A DNA stretch of 26,499 nucleotides from positions 1 to 26,499 of IMG/VR virus record IMGVR_UViG_3300025873_000039. One strand, given 5' to 3'. Under the pieces are notes generated by a model. The model was not told the DNA's origin. It saw nothing but the letters and a program-made list of their open reading frames with translations, and did no database searches. This document shows positions 1 through 8,146 of this stretch, one piece after another. Source of the DNA: a virus. A program made the translations under genes and the position numbers. The first letter of the stretch is position 1, and each line of letters begins with the position of its first letter.

Positions 1-2593
1 CTGTTCTTGCAATCTCTGCAGGGAACGATACGAAATTTCCTAAAGGTAATTTACGTGTGCCCTTAACAAAGTCTGAAACGAAATCGTAATTGGGAATATT
101 ATTCTTAACAATGTCGGCTGCTTCTCTTTTGAACCAGTCATCAGTTAACTGAACGGATTCACCTGCAGCATTTGTAAACCATTTACCTCTGACTAAACCA
201 TGTGCGGCCATTGCTTTTTCCATTCTCGTTTTTTCTACAGCCCAAGAATAAATTTTCCAGAAGTCATCTTCAGCGGTGTAGAGATCTTGACCAACTGATT
301 TTAATTTAGCTAACGGTTTCATCAACATAGATGTTCCTCTATTAGCATTCATTGTTTCACCGAAACCTACATCCTGCATCAGTCTAGAAACATCTCCTAG
401 TCTTACGTTGGTATTAACGACTCCAAGTTCTAAGAGCTCATCATAAAGTTCGTTCTGTATTCGTGTTCCTTTCAAAGGAGTTTGCAGAGCTTGGTAAGCC
501 ATCTTGATGGCGTTCTTATCTGCAAACGGAATGATTCCATTCGCTGCTGCAAAGGCTCCAGCACTTATAAAATTTCTCATGTGAGTCACAGGAGATAAAA
601 TTGTTTTAGCAATCTGTGACGTTGCTTTAGGGTAAAGAAGCAAGCTGTGATAAAGTTGTCCTATTGGTCCCTTGTCCACAATTTTTGTTCCTACTTGTTG
701 TAATGCATCAGCCATACCTGGAGTAGAGAACCAAGGGGCACCGGGATCAGAAAAAGGATTCGTTGCTCCATCAGGACTCACCTTGGGTGTCTTACCAGCC
801 TCTTTCATTTTCTTGATCGCTGTTTGTCTTGCTTTAGTTCCTACATGTAATGTTTGAGCAGGGTCTAATACTTCTACTCGTTTATAGTTATCACCAAATA
901 AAGCTAGGGCTTCGTCTTCACTCTGAGTAAACATAGGCCTCTTACCTGCTGAAACTAACTCTTCGTTCTTTTTCATTAAATTTTTAAAGAAAACATTTCT
1001 TCTTACAATCATAGAAAGTTTAGCCGTACCACCTAAGATAGTTTGCATAGGGTTCTTGTGTTTACCGAGCAAGTCTTCGAAGACTTTTCGATCAGTGTCT
1101 TTAGCTATAGCTCCTATAGAAATTCTTTGAGATCCCCTTTGAGTGACTGCACTATCTAGGGAGGTTTTATTAAGAAAGAATTCTGGAATATTAAACAAAG
1201 CATCAGATGGTTTATCCAATCTAAATCCTTTAGGCATTCCTGCACTTTTAAGTACATTGGATACCATAGCCTCTGCTTCCATCGGTTCAAGTTTTCTTCC
1301 TGCTGCTTTAGCGCTGTCTATAAAAACTTCTTTCGCTCTATCAATGAGTTCACGAGTGGGTTTGTATCTAAACCAAGGGATCAAAGATTTGTTGTATGTA
1401 AATTCATAAGTCGATCCTAAATAATTTTTAAATTTATTACTAAAGAGAGATTTAAATTCTGTAACTTCTTCTCTTGTTAGAGATTTTCCTAGTTCGCTAA
1501 AGAGATCTCCCCATTTTTTTCTAATAATACTAAGACCGGCTCTGAGTTTCGTGATGTCGTCGGGCTTGGCTCCAAGCTCATCCATTTTTCTAACTACTTT
1601 AGCTAGCTTATCAACATCCATTTTACTCCAGGTTACTTTACCTGCATCATCCAGTGTACTCGTTCCTGATAGAAGAGCATCGTTAACATCAGCCATGAAT
1701 TCTTTTCTTGCTTTACTGGTTGGTGAGTTGTCCATCATTGTTTTCATTCTTGGAAAGATAGCATCAATGGATTGATCGATGTCTCTTGAAATACTTTTAG
1801 CGACTCTTGAATCTCCGCCTGCTAGTCCTTTGGATAATCGAAATTCAGCAAAGGCTTCAGGTGTCCAGCCACTTCTGGACCTGAACCAGGATCCTACTTT
1901 GTCGATCCATCTATCCATTTGACTGTTGGCAATATCTAATTCGTTATTTCTGTTTCTTAATTTTTTAATTACTCCTCCGGTTCCTCCGATCAAGCCTGTA
2001 AATAAAGCTCCTTCAGTTCCAAACTTAACTCTGTTTAATAAATCTCTGAAGGCATCTTCACCTTCTCCTCGATCAATTTCTGTGGGACCTCCTAAAAGAT
2101 CTCCTAAACTTCCTACGTCTTCTACGTCTCCAACGAATACACCTTCAGCTGCACCCCCAAGTAAGGCTCCAGTCATAAACTGTCTACCTTTACCTTTTGA
2201 GGTAAGTTTGTAGGCATCAGCCATTCCTTTCTTTAAGATAGGATTATCTAGTTGAAGATATTTTCCTGACTTGGAAGCCTGCATGGCTGCGTTAGCCATC
2301 TTGGTTCCGTGTCTAAAGGCTAGACCACCCGGTAGACCAATGTTAACTAAAATTTCTGTAAGTTTTCCAGCTGTTGTTGCTTCAGCTTTTTCATCCCAAT
2401 CTGTGAGATCATCGAACCATCGTTCTACATCAGCTGCTTTGCCTGAGTTGACACCTAGATCCATGAGCGTTGCGCCCAAAGAAAATAAACCTTTAGGGAT
2501 ACCAATAAGACCTGAGCCTATTCCAGCTAGGACTGATTCAAATGTTCCTACTTTATTATTATTGTTGGGGCCCGAATCTGGAAAAATTGCCAT
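1..2593 (-). CDS. Large internal (ejection-type) virion protein, partial at left edge
   Basis: An uninterrupted minus-strand frame begins with ATG at 2593 and remains open to base 1, giving 864 codons of N-terminal sequence; the stop lies outside the window. The start is supported by a strong AGGAGG four bases upstream and sits just after the stop of the preceding gene at 2602. The protein begins MAIFPDSGPNNNNKVG. Gly/Ala-rich hydrophobic stretches lie at about residues 140-155 and 192-210, followed by a long, charged, mostly helical middle. A tract around residues 825-860 contains IPNYDFVSDF and LPLGNFVSFPAE. I remember tracts like this from very large proteins of uncultured marine phages, but cannot name a characterised family. 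Position at the end of the virion operon, after three other Gln/Ala- or Gly-rich proteins, fits a T7 gp15/gp16-like role in DNA ejection. That is inference. No lysozyme or transglycosylase motif is visible in this part. Confidence 0.8.
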   Translation of the reverse strand, partial: MAIFPDSGPNNNNKVGTFESVLAGIGSGLIGIPKGLFSLGATLMDLGVNSGKAADVERWFDDLTDWDEKAEATTAGKLTEILVNIGLPGGLAFRHGTKMANAAMQASKSGKYLQLDNPILKKGMADAYKLTSKGKGRQFMTGALLGGAAEGVFVGDVEDVGSLGDLLGGPTEIDRGEGEDAFRDLLNRVKFGTEGALFTGLIGGTGGVIKKLRNRNNELDIANSQMDRWIDKVGSWFRSRSGWTPEAFAEFRLSKGLAGGDSRVAKSISRDIDQSIDAIFPRMKTMMDNSPTSKARKEFMADVNDALLSGTSTLDDAGKVTWSKMDVDKLAKVVRKMDELGAKPDDITKLRAGLSIIRKKWGDLFSELGKSLTREEVTEFKSLFSNKFKNYLGSTYEFTYNKSLIPWFRYKPTRELIDRAKEVFIDSAKAAGRKLEPMEAEAMVSNVLKSAGMPKGFRLDKPSDALFNIPEFFLNKTSLDSAVTQRGSQRISIGAIAKDTDRKVFEDLLGKHKNPMQTILGGTAKLSMIVRRNVFFKNLMKKNEELVSAGKRPMFTQSEDEALALFGDNYKRVEVLDPAQTLHVGTKARQTAIKKMKEAGKTPKVSPDGATNPFSDPGAPWFSTPGMADALQQVGTKIVDKGPIGQLYHSLLLYPKATSQIAKTILSPVTHMRNFISAGAFAAANGIIPFADKNAIKMAYQALQTPLKGTRIQNELYDELLELGVVNTNVRLGDVSRLMQDVGFGETMNANRGTSMLMKPLAKLKSVGQDLYTAEDDFWKIYSWAVEKTRMEKAMAAHGLVRGKWFTNAAGESVQLTDDWFKREAADIVKNNIPNYDFVSDFVKGTRKLPLGNFVSFPAEIART

Positions 2594-2601
2594 TCACCCT
2601 C

Positions 2602-3915
2602 CTACACAATATGTTTAGGTACGCCACCTGTAACTCTGACTAGGGCACTTCCTATCATATAGATGCCGTCTCCTGTCACTAGACTTTGTATTTTTTCGTC
2701 TTCTGTTGCTCCAGTTGCAGCCTTTTGCTGTTCGTCAGTCACCTTTGTGAACTCTTCACCATATTTATTTGCAGTAAGACGAGCATATTGTTCAAGTTGT
2801 GTTTTGTTTGGAGGAGTTCGTGCAGTAAGAAGAAGGTTTCTTATATCTGTTTCAAATCCTTCCTCTAACGATCTTTCTCCTTGTGCTATTTTTGTTAGTG
2901 TAAGCTTTTTAGCAAGTGCATCTGTCTCTGCATTTAGATCTTTTTCGATCTCAGCTTTAGTCGCCATCAAACCTACTGCTTCTCTAATTTGATCTGGTTT
3001 ATCAAGTCGTTTACTTGTTGCTTGAATAACTGGGTTAATTAATTCTTGAGTAATATTTTTTGGATCCAGACTTCCTCTGTCACTTACAATTTTACTTGCA
3101 TCAATCAGAGCGTCAGCGATCGCTGTCTTTTTGGATCGATCATAACCCATCATGTCTAAATATTTTTGAACTCTTTCATTTCGTTGTTTGTTAGCGAAAG
3201 CTTTTCTCTCTGTGTCGGATAATTCTTTTTTTATTTTTCTTGTTTTATCATAATACATTCCTGGATCGCCACCACCTGGAACTCCTGGAACGGTGTCATG
3301 TGTTACTGGCTCTTTCCACCAATGACTTTGATCACCAGGTACTACTGCCGCTGCATATTTTTTTGCTAAATTCCATCCTCCTTTTGCAACATCTGCTCCA
3401 TGTTTTCTTGTCAGGTCAGCAGCTGTCGCAGGAAGTGTTAACGCTGTTAAAGATGTAATAGGATTTTCTCTTATCGCCTTACCCCAGGTTTCAGGACTTC
3501 TTATAGCTTCTTTCCAACTTAATGGAGCTACTTTGTAGTCACTAGCACCACCCTTTCTTATTTTTCCGTATGGATTGTATCCTTTAGGTGTTGGGGGTTG
3601 TCTAAATCTAGTAGTTGGACCTAGCATACTTTTAATTCTTCCCCATGCACCTAGATTTCCGGGAGCAAACGCTCTTCCTGCTTTAAGTCCTCTGTAAACC
3701 ATTGGTGCTGCTCTTAGAGCAGCCATAGCAGCTGTACCTAACGCTGGTAAAAAGAAATAGTGATGTTCTCTACCATCTGTTTTAGGATATCTTTGGTCAC
3801 CCACTAATCCTGTTCCAGTAGGACCACCGTGTTTATGTGGTTCTCTAATTCCATTCATGATTCCCTGTTTAATGGGACCGCCCATGTTAAACATTGGTCT
3901 AGATAAAGTTCTCAT
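2602..3915 (-). CDS. Putative internal virion protein (437 aa)
   Basis: The product has no recognised enzymatic domain. Residues 10-31 carry a Gly-rich tract (NMGGPIKQGIMNGIREP) of a kind seen at the N-termini of marine phage internal proteins. Residues 52-80 are hydrophobic and Ala-rich (FFLPALGTAAMAALRAA) and could insert in a membrane. A Pro/Gly-rich linker follows, and from about residue 225 the chain is highly charged and predicted helical. The ATG overlaps the stop of the upstream gene as TAATG. Its place between the Gln-rich 296-residue protein and the >864-residue protein suggests a component of the internal core or ejection apparatus. This is a positional inference, and other virion roles are possible. 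Confidence 0.75.
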   Translation of the reverse strand: MRTLSRPMFNMGGPIKQGIMNGIREPHKHGGPTGTGLVGDQRYPKTDGREHHYFFLPALGTAAMAALRAAPMVYRGLKAGRAFAPGNLGAWGRIKSMLGPTTRFRQPPTPKGYNPYGKIRKGGASDYKVAPLSWKEAIRSPETWGKAIRENPITSLTALTLPATAADLTRKHGADVAKGGWNLAKKYAAAVVPGDQSHWWKEPVTHDTVPGVPGGGDPGMYYDKTRKIKKELSDTERKAFANKQRNERVQKYLDMMGYDRSKKTAIADALIDASKIVSDRGSLDPKNITQELINPVIQATSKRLDKPDQIREAVGLMATKAEIEKDLNAETDALAKKLTLTKIAQGERSLEEGFETDIRNLLLTARTPPNKTQLEQYARLTANKYGEEFTKVTDEQQKAATGATEDEKIQSLVTGDGIYMIGSALVRVTGGVPKHIV

Positions 3916-4805
3916 TATTTTATATTTCCAAACATTGGTTGTGGGTTAAACATTTTTTGATACAACCCTCCAACTCCTAAAGCTGTACTTAAAGCTGAAG
4001 ACCAAGGACTTGCTTGTTGAGGTTCTTGGAACTGTGCTGACGCTACTCCACCGGCAAGACCGGTAATCCCTTGACCCCATGCACCAAGTCGACCGTAAGG
4101 TTCATATGCTTGTGCTTGTTTCATTTGTTGATCGGCACTTAAACCTGCTTGTGTCTGTGCTTGTCTTAAACTTCCCATTTGTCCAAGAGCTCCGACGTCC
4201 TGGCCAAGTCCCGCCATTTGATATTGACCTAGACCCATTTGAGCTTGTCCTAATCCTAATTGACCTGCTCCAATGGCTTGTTGATTTTGAAATGCTTGTT
4301 GAGCCCCTTGCTGTGCTTGACCATAACCTTGTTGTAATAATCCTGCGTGAAGCATAGCTCTATTTCGATCGCTTCCTGTTTGATATTCTGCTTGTTGAAC
4401 GCCTTCACGTCCTCCGCCAAAGGCACCAGGTATTCCTAGTGATTGATCTCTTAAAGCTTGTTGTTGAATTTGTGATTGTTTATCGAATTCTGTTAGTGAT
4501 GTATCAATCACATCTTGTTGGTACGGCGACATAAAAGGTTGGTAAGCTGTGGGACCGGTTAAGGCTCCAAGACCTGCTTGTGCTGTTCCTGCTCCTGCGA
4601 CATTAGCTTGAGCTGATTGTAAAAAAGGTTCGTAAGCTCCAACACCTGCTTGAGCTGCATCAATAGCTTTTGTTTGTAAAGGATCTTCACCAGCAACAAA
4701 TTGTTGCCCCATAAATGTAGAGGGTTGCAACGGTGTTTTATAAGCTGCTGTTGCCTGTGTTGCGTAATCTTTTGATAGGTCTTCTAAATAATTTGGTAAT
4801 GCCAT
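3915..4805 (-). CDS. Gln/Ala/Gly-rich putative internal virion protein (296 aa)
   Basis: This protein is dominated by Gln, Ala and Gly in irregular short repeats (GLGQAQMGLGQYQ, GQAQQGAQQAFQNQQ) from about residue 145 to 245, consistent with long amphipathic helices or a coiled coil. The best conserved-looking segment is at about residues 90-150: SPYQQDVIDTSL, then IPGAFGGGREGVQQAEYQ. I associate it with marine phage internal proteins but cannot assign an enzyme function. It shares a TAATG junction with the genes on both sides, so its translation is probably coupled to theirs. An ejection or core role is inferred from position and composition. Confidence 0.75.
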   Translation of the reverse strand: MALPNYLEDLSKDYATQATAAYKTPLQPSTFMGQQFVAGEDPLQTKAIDAAQAGVGAYEPFLQSAQANVAGAGTAQAGLGALTGPTAYQPFMSPYQQDVIDTSLTEFDKQSQIQQQALRDQSLGIPGAFGGGREGVQQAEYQTGSDRNRAMLHAGLLQQGYGQAQQGAQQAFQNQQAIGAGQLGLGQAQMGLGQYQMAGLGQDVGALGQMGSLRQAQTQAGLSADQQMKQAQAYEPYGRLGAWGQGITGLAGGVASAQFQEPQQASPWSSALSTALGVGGLYQKMFNPQPMFGNIK

Positions 4806-6226
4806 TATGCCATCCTTGTTTCTAATTGTCTTGCATTATTATACATGCCTTGTGCGCCTTGAGAGTCTTCTGAAATCGTGCCGCCTGATTCTAAATTGTT
4901 CATAACATTTTCCATAACTTTTGCGCCGGCGTCAATGTCACCACCCCCAGCATTTCTTACAGCATCCGCTGTAAATACAAATTCGTTTTTACTTAATCGA
5001 GCTGGAACATCGTCCGCTCTTTCTTCTCCACCTAGTGGTACAAAACCACCTTCAGCTCTATAATCTTTTTCCATGCCTCCAAGACTCATAAGTCCGCCTT
5101 CAGCTTTTCCAACTCTTACGCCCCCTGTTCTATAGCCAAATTGGTTATGTCCTGCTGGTGTTGTATATCCTGGCACGATTGATCCTGGAACTGATCCACC
5201 GCCAAGTAGTCCTATTCTTCCACCGTAAGCTGCCATCTGAGGGGCTCCCATTTGAGGGTTGAATTGAATATCTTCTTGCATAGCCATTGCTTCAGGTTGT
5301 TGTTCCATTGCCGCTTGATAGACAACCATTAATTGTTCTTCATCTAATTCTTCTAATCGTAATTGAAAAATCTTCATAGCGAGCTCTTCTAATTGCTCTC
5401 TTGTAGGTTCTCCTTGAACCTCTTCAACATTTTCTTCCATCATACCTGCTGGTGTAGCTTCGACCATGGATGCATCTTCTACTAGTTCTCCACCTTGGTA
5501 TCCCATTCTTCCACCATAAGCTGCCATTTGCGGTTGTCCCTGAGCCATGGGTCCTTGAGACTGAGCCTGTTGTAAAACTTGCATTTTAAATTGTTGATAA
5601 GACATCGTACCACCTTGGTTACGATACTTTTGATATTCCATTCTTAACATTTGTTCTGCTTGCGCTTCGCCAGGTTGACCACCGTTAGCTAAGCCAACGA
5701 TTCCTCCTTGAGCAACAGGGGTGTAGAAATTAGGGTTAACAAATTCTTTTGCTGTCTGAAATGATAGGTCACTACCGGCAGGGTTATAATCTTTGTAGTA
5801 GTCTTTTGTTTTGGCCAGTAAACCAGATACGGCAGCAGAAGGTATAGTCCAGTCTTCAACTATGTCTTCATCTTCATCTTTGCCCGCCATAAAAGGCATG
5901 ATTGTACCTAATGTACCTCCACCTATCATGGCTGCTTTGCCTGGATTAGCTTTAATCCAATTCCATAGTCCACCTTTTGTAGTTGTTCCAGATGGATCCC
6001 ATTTTGGTGTTCCCATTAGTCCACGTTTTGCAAGGCCAATACCTTTGCTCCACCAGTTTTTACCGATGCCACTGGAACCAATGCCACCCATTTTGCCAAG
6101 ACCCCATAAGCCACCGCCTAATAAAGCGGCTTTTCCTATAGGACTTTTAACTACTTTCTTAAGACCTTTGCCTATCTTTTTAACAAAGCTTCCTAATCCA
6201 TACTGTTGTCTGTGTGGTTGTGTCAT
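4805..6226 (-). CDS. Putative virion protein with membrane-active N-terminus and GGRxGY motifs (473 aa)
   Basis: The N-terminus is basic (KKIGKGLKKVVKSP) and is followed by two similar Gly-rich hydrophobic segments, GKAALLGGGLWGLG at about 31-44 and GKAAMIGGGTLGTIM at about 96-110. They look like an internal duplication able to enter a membrane. The middle is Gln/Glu-rich and carries AYGGRMGYQGG and AYGGRIGLLGG, related to AKGGRVGYNRG in the gene ending at 6926. The C-terminal part (about 395-440) holds ERADDVPARLSKNEFVFTAD followed by AVRNAGGG. This is a very recognisable conserved block in marine phage virion proteins of unknown function. The upstream GGCGG is a weak ribosome-binding site. 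A role in the internal core or host-membrane penetration is inferred. Confidence 0.78.
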   Translation of the reverse strand: MTQPHRQQYGLGSFVKKIGKGLKKVVKSPIGKAALLGGGLWGLGKMGGIGSSGIGKNWWSKGIGLAKRGLMGTPKWDPSGTTTKGGLWNWIKANPGKAAMIGGGTLGTIMPFMAGKDEDEDIVEDWTIPSAAVSGLLAKTKDYYKDYNPAGSDLSFQTAKEFVNPNFYTPVAQGGIVGLANGGQPGEAQAEQMLRMEYQKYRNQGGTMSYQQFKMQVLQQAQSQGPMAQGQPQMAAYGGRMGYQGGELVEDASMVEATPAGMMEENVEEVQGEPTREQLEELAMKIFQLRLEELDEEQLMVVYQAAMEQQPEAMAMQEDIQFNPQMGAPQMAAYGGRIGLLGGGSVPGSIVPGYTTPAGHNQFGYRTGGVRVGKAEGGLMSLGGMEKDYRAEGGFVPLGGEERADDVPARLSKNEFVFTADAVRNAGGGDIDAGAKVMENVMNNLESGGTISEDSQGAQGMYNNARQLETRMA

Positions 6227-6247
6227 AATTCCGCCTAAATTTTCAAC

Positions 6248-6418
6248 CTACTTTGTTTTACTGAATAAATCAAGCTTTGGCATCAGGACATGGACATCTC
6301 TTCGGATCTCTTTTTCGTCAATTCCCTTAGCTTTCCACTCTTCTTCAGTCTTATATTTCTCTTTTGTTTTTAAATTACTGATCGTTGTTGTGACTTTAGC
6401 TGCTTTTAGTATTTGCAT
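6248..6418 (-). CDS. Small conserved-looking protein (56 aa)
   Basis: Translating the gap between the flanking genes gives a 56-residue protein beginning MQILKAAKVTTTISNLKTK and ending PKLDLFSKTK. It starts with ATG at 6418 in a TAATG overlap with the upstream stop, and AAGGAGG lies about 10 bases upstream. It stops with TAG at 6248-6250. The sequence is charged and has no membrane segment. I recall very similar short proteins next to virion genes in marine phages, but the function is unknown. The TAATG junction, good ribosome-binding site and position inside an otherwise seamless operon all argue that it is real despite its length. Confidence 0.72.
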   Translation of the reverse strand: MQILKAAKVTTTISNLKTKEKYKTEEEWKAKGIDEKEIRRDVHVLMPKLDLFSKTK

Positions 6419-6762
6419 TATACTGTAACCTCCTTTTTAATGTTTAAATATGTAATTCCAATGGTGACAGAATCACCTGAACCCATCGTAACCTTTAATA
6501 GTTTACTTCCTTCCACGACTAAAGGTAGTGTCAATATCTCTGTGCTAGCATTAGCAACCAGAGTTTGAGTATTGACAATATTGAAAGTATTATTTTTAAT
6601 AGTGATTGTGGGAGTATTGCCGGTGTTATTAGTAACCCGAAAAGATTTAATAATATAGGTCTCGCTGATTAAAGGAAGCGTATCAGCAGGATCAAACATT
6701 GTTGTCTCATCCGTGGTCGCTAAGGTTACACCGTAAAATAAATATTGATTAACAACAGCCAT
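6418..6762 (-). CDS. Small beta-rich virion protein (114 aa)
   Basis: The product is Thr/Val/Ile-rich and alternates polar and hydrophobic residues (TPTITIKNNTFNIVNTQTLV), as expected for a small beta-sandwich structural protein. It resembles in style, though not clearly in sequence, the 121-residue gene at 19352-19717 and the 101-residue gene at 24711-25016. Start and stop are each shared with a neighbour as TAATG. A minor virion or decoration protein is likely from context. No specific partner can be named. Confidence 0.7.
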   Translation of the reverse strand: MAVVNQYLFYGVTLATTDETTMFDPADTLPLISETYIIKSFRVTNNTGNTPTITIKNNTFNIVNTQTLVANASTEILTLPLVVEGSKLLKVTMGSGDSVTIGITYLNIKKEVTV

Positions 6763-6926
6763 TATTCCAAAAAGAAACTTCTAGCTTCTATCTCCTGTTT
6801 AACTTCTTCTTGAAAAGAAGTATTAAGTTTATTAATGACAGCGTCCAAGTCTCTGATTAAAGCTTGTAAATTTGTTTGGGTGTATTCCTTACTCGCTCTT
6901 GTTAAGGCCTGAGTAATTTTTGCCAT
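6762..6926 (-). CDS. Small helical protein (54 aa)
   Basis: A 54-codon frame fills the gap between two larger genes exactly. ATG at 6926 overlaps the upstream TAA and its own TAA at 6762 overlaps the next ATG. The protein begins MAKITQALTRASKEYTQTN and has heptad-like hydrophobic spacing through LQALIRDLDAVINKLN, so one long helix or a small coiled coil is expected. No strong ribosome-binding site is seen, so translation probably depends on coupling. I have seen similar short proteins in marine phage virion operons. Function unknown. Confidence 0.72.
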   Translation of the reverse strand: MAKITQALTRASKEYTQTNLQALIRDLDAVINKLNTSFQEEVKQEIEARSFFLE

Positions 6927-8146
6927 TAAACAATACTCGCTATTCCTTGATCACTTTCTCCCTCTGCCATCATGGCTTCTGCTTTAAATTGTTCAAATGA
7001 CATTGGTTCTAGGTTTAATTCTTCCATTTCAAAAAGGTATTTTTGATATTGTTCTACTAACATAGGATCGTCACCTGCAGCCATTTCACTATGAGGCACT
7101 CCTTGATCTTGCATAAATTCAAACATGTTTTCATCTTCGAATTCGTCCCCTTGATATCCACCTGGATTAACGACTCTTCCTCTGTTGTATCCTACTCTTC
7201 CGCCTTTCGCCCAGTAAGCTCCTGAACCAAATCCTGGTCCAGCGACTTGTTTTCCGGCCGCTTGTCTAGAGGCTGTTGCTCCATGCCAACTATCGCTTGT
7301 ATTTCTTCTGCCTTTTGGATCCATGTCTGGATTAAATGTTCCGCCTCCTCCTGTTGTGACAGGACCAGAACCGTCTCCTCCCTGATTAATGGGTCCCACA
7401 GGTATACCGTCTCCTCCTGGTTTAGTGATATCCTTACCGGTTAATCTTCCTCTGTTTTCTAAAATATTTCTTAATCTTGTACTTATTGCTTTTCCTTTAG
7501 CTATTCTGTCCTCTGCCCATGCTAATGTTTTTTCATCCATTTCTTCCAGGCTCTTACTTCCAAACATAGAATCAAAATTTTTACCATAAGGATTAACTTC
7601 TGAAAAAACTTTTTTAAGTCCACTTGAAGGATCATCGGCAAAACGATATTCGTTTCCTTTATATGTGCCATATCCTTTATCATTCATAGACCCCATGATT
7701 TGATCATAAGCTCTTTGTTTGGCTTCGGGTCTTTGAAATTTATTACCTACCCATTCCAGACCACCTTTCACTGCTCCAAATATGGAAGGGAAATTAAAAC
7801 CTTTCTTTTGTGCTTGATACATCATTGCATTATTTCCTTGTCCAGGAACTTGACCATACTCACCAACTTGACCAGAAACATCCAGCATATTTGGTTGCTG
7901 AAAAGGTTGAGGATAGGTAGGCAAGGTATTAATATTAATATTTTCTCTCCAGTTACTAGGGGGATCTCGATGGATGTTGTAGTTAAGATTGCTAGTATTT
8001 GTTGGAAAGCCTAGAGGTGGATGAACTCCTCCTTGATCTTGATAATCTAAATTTGAAAATGATTCATTTTGTAATTGGTTGTTATAAATTGGATCTGGGT
8101 AAAGTGCATTTTGCACTACTCCTGTTCCACCTTTAATTCTTGCCAT
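6926..8146 (-). CDS. Putative virion protein, Gly/Asn/Pro-rich with GGRVGY motif (406 aa)
   Basis: The N-terminal 120 residues are rich in Asn, Pro and Gln and look unstructured. A more ordered, charged region spans about 120-240, and a Gly-rich linker (DGSGPVTTGGGGTFNPD) follows. A segment near residue 310 reads AKGGRVGYNRGRVV, the motif shared with the 473-residue protein downstream. The acidic C-terminus contains MSFEQFKAEAMMAEGES, comparable in pattern to MSYQQFKMQVLQQA in that same protein. The two are therefore probably distant relatives or share a capsid-localisation module. The start is TAATG with GGGAG just upstream. Internal virion protein is the likeliest role. Confidence 0.74.
   Translation of the reverse strand: MARIKGGTGVVQNALYPDPIYNNQLQNESFSNLDYQDQGGVHPPLGFPTNTSNLNYNIHRDPPSNWRENININTLPTYPQPFQQPNMLDVSGQVGEYGQVPGQGNNAMMYQAQKKGFNFPSIFGAVKGGLEWVGNKFQRPEAKQRAYDQIMGSMNDKGYGTYKGNEYRFADDPSSGLKKVFSEVNPYGKNFDSMFGSKSLEEMDEKTLAWAEDRIAKGKAISTRLRNILENRGRLTGKDITKPGGDGIPVGPINQGGDGSGPVTTGGGGTFNPDMDPKGRRNTSDSWHGATASRQAAGKQVAGPGFGSGAYWAKGGRVGYNRGRVVNPGGYQGDEFEDENMFEFMQDQGVPHSEMAAGDDPMLVEQYQKYLFEMEELNLEPMSFEQFKAEAMMAEGESDQGIASIV

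Noticed and set aside
672-2618. Several plus-strand open frames (60-115 codons) in the left 2.6 kb
   Set aside because: They are antisense to the continuous 864-codon minus-strand frame, which gives a coherent protein with a strong ribosome-binding site.
5811-6428. A 205-codon plus-strand open frame
   Set aside because: It is antisense to a convincing gene and a small coupled gene, has no ribosome-binding site, and its Pro/Leu/Ile-rich product is the expected shadow of Gly/Lys-rich sense codons.
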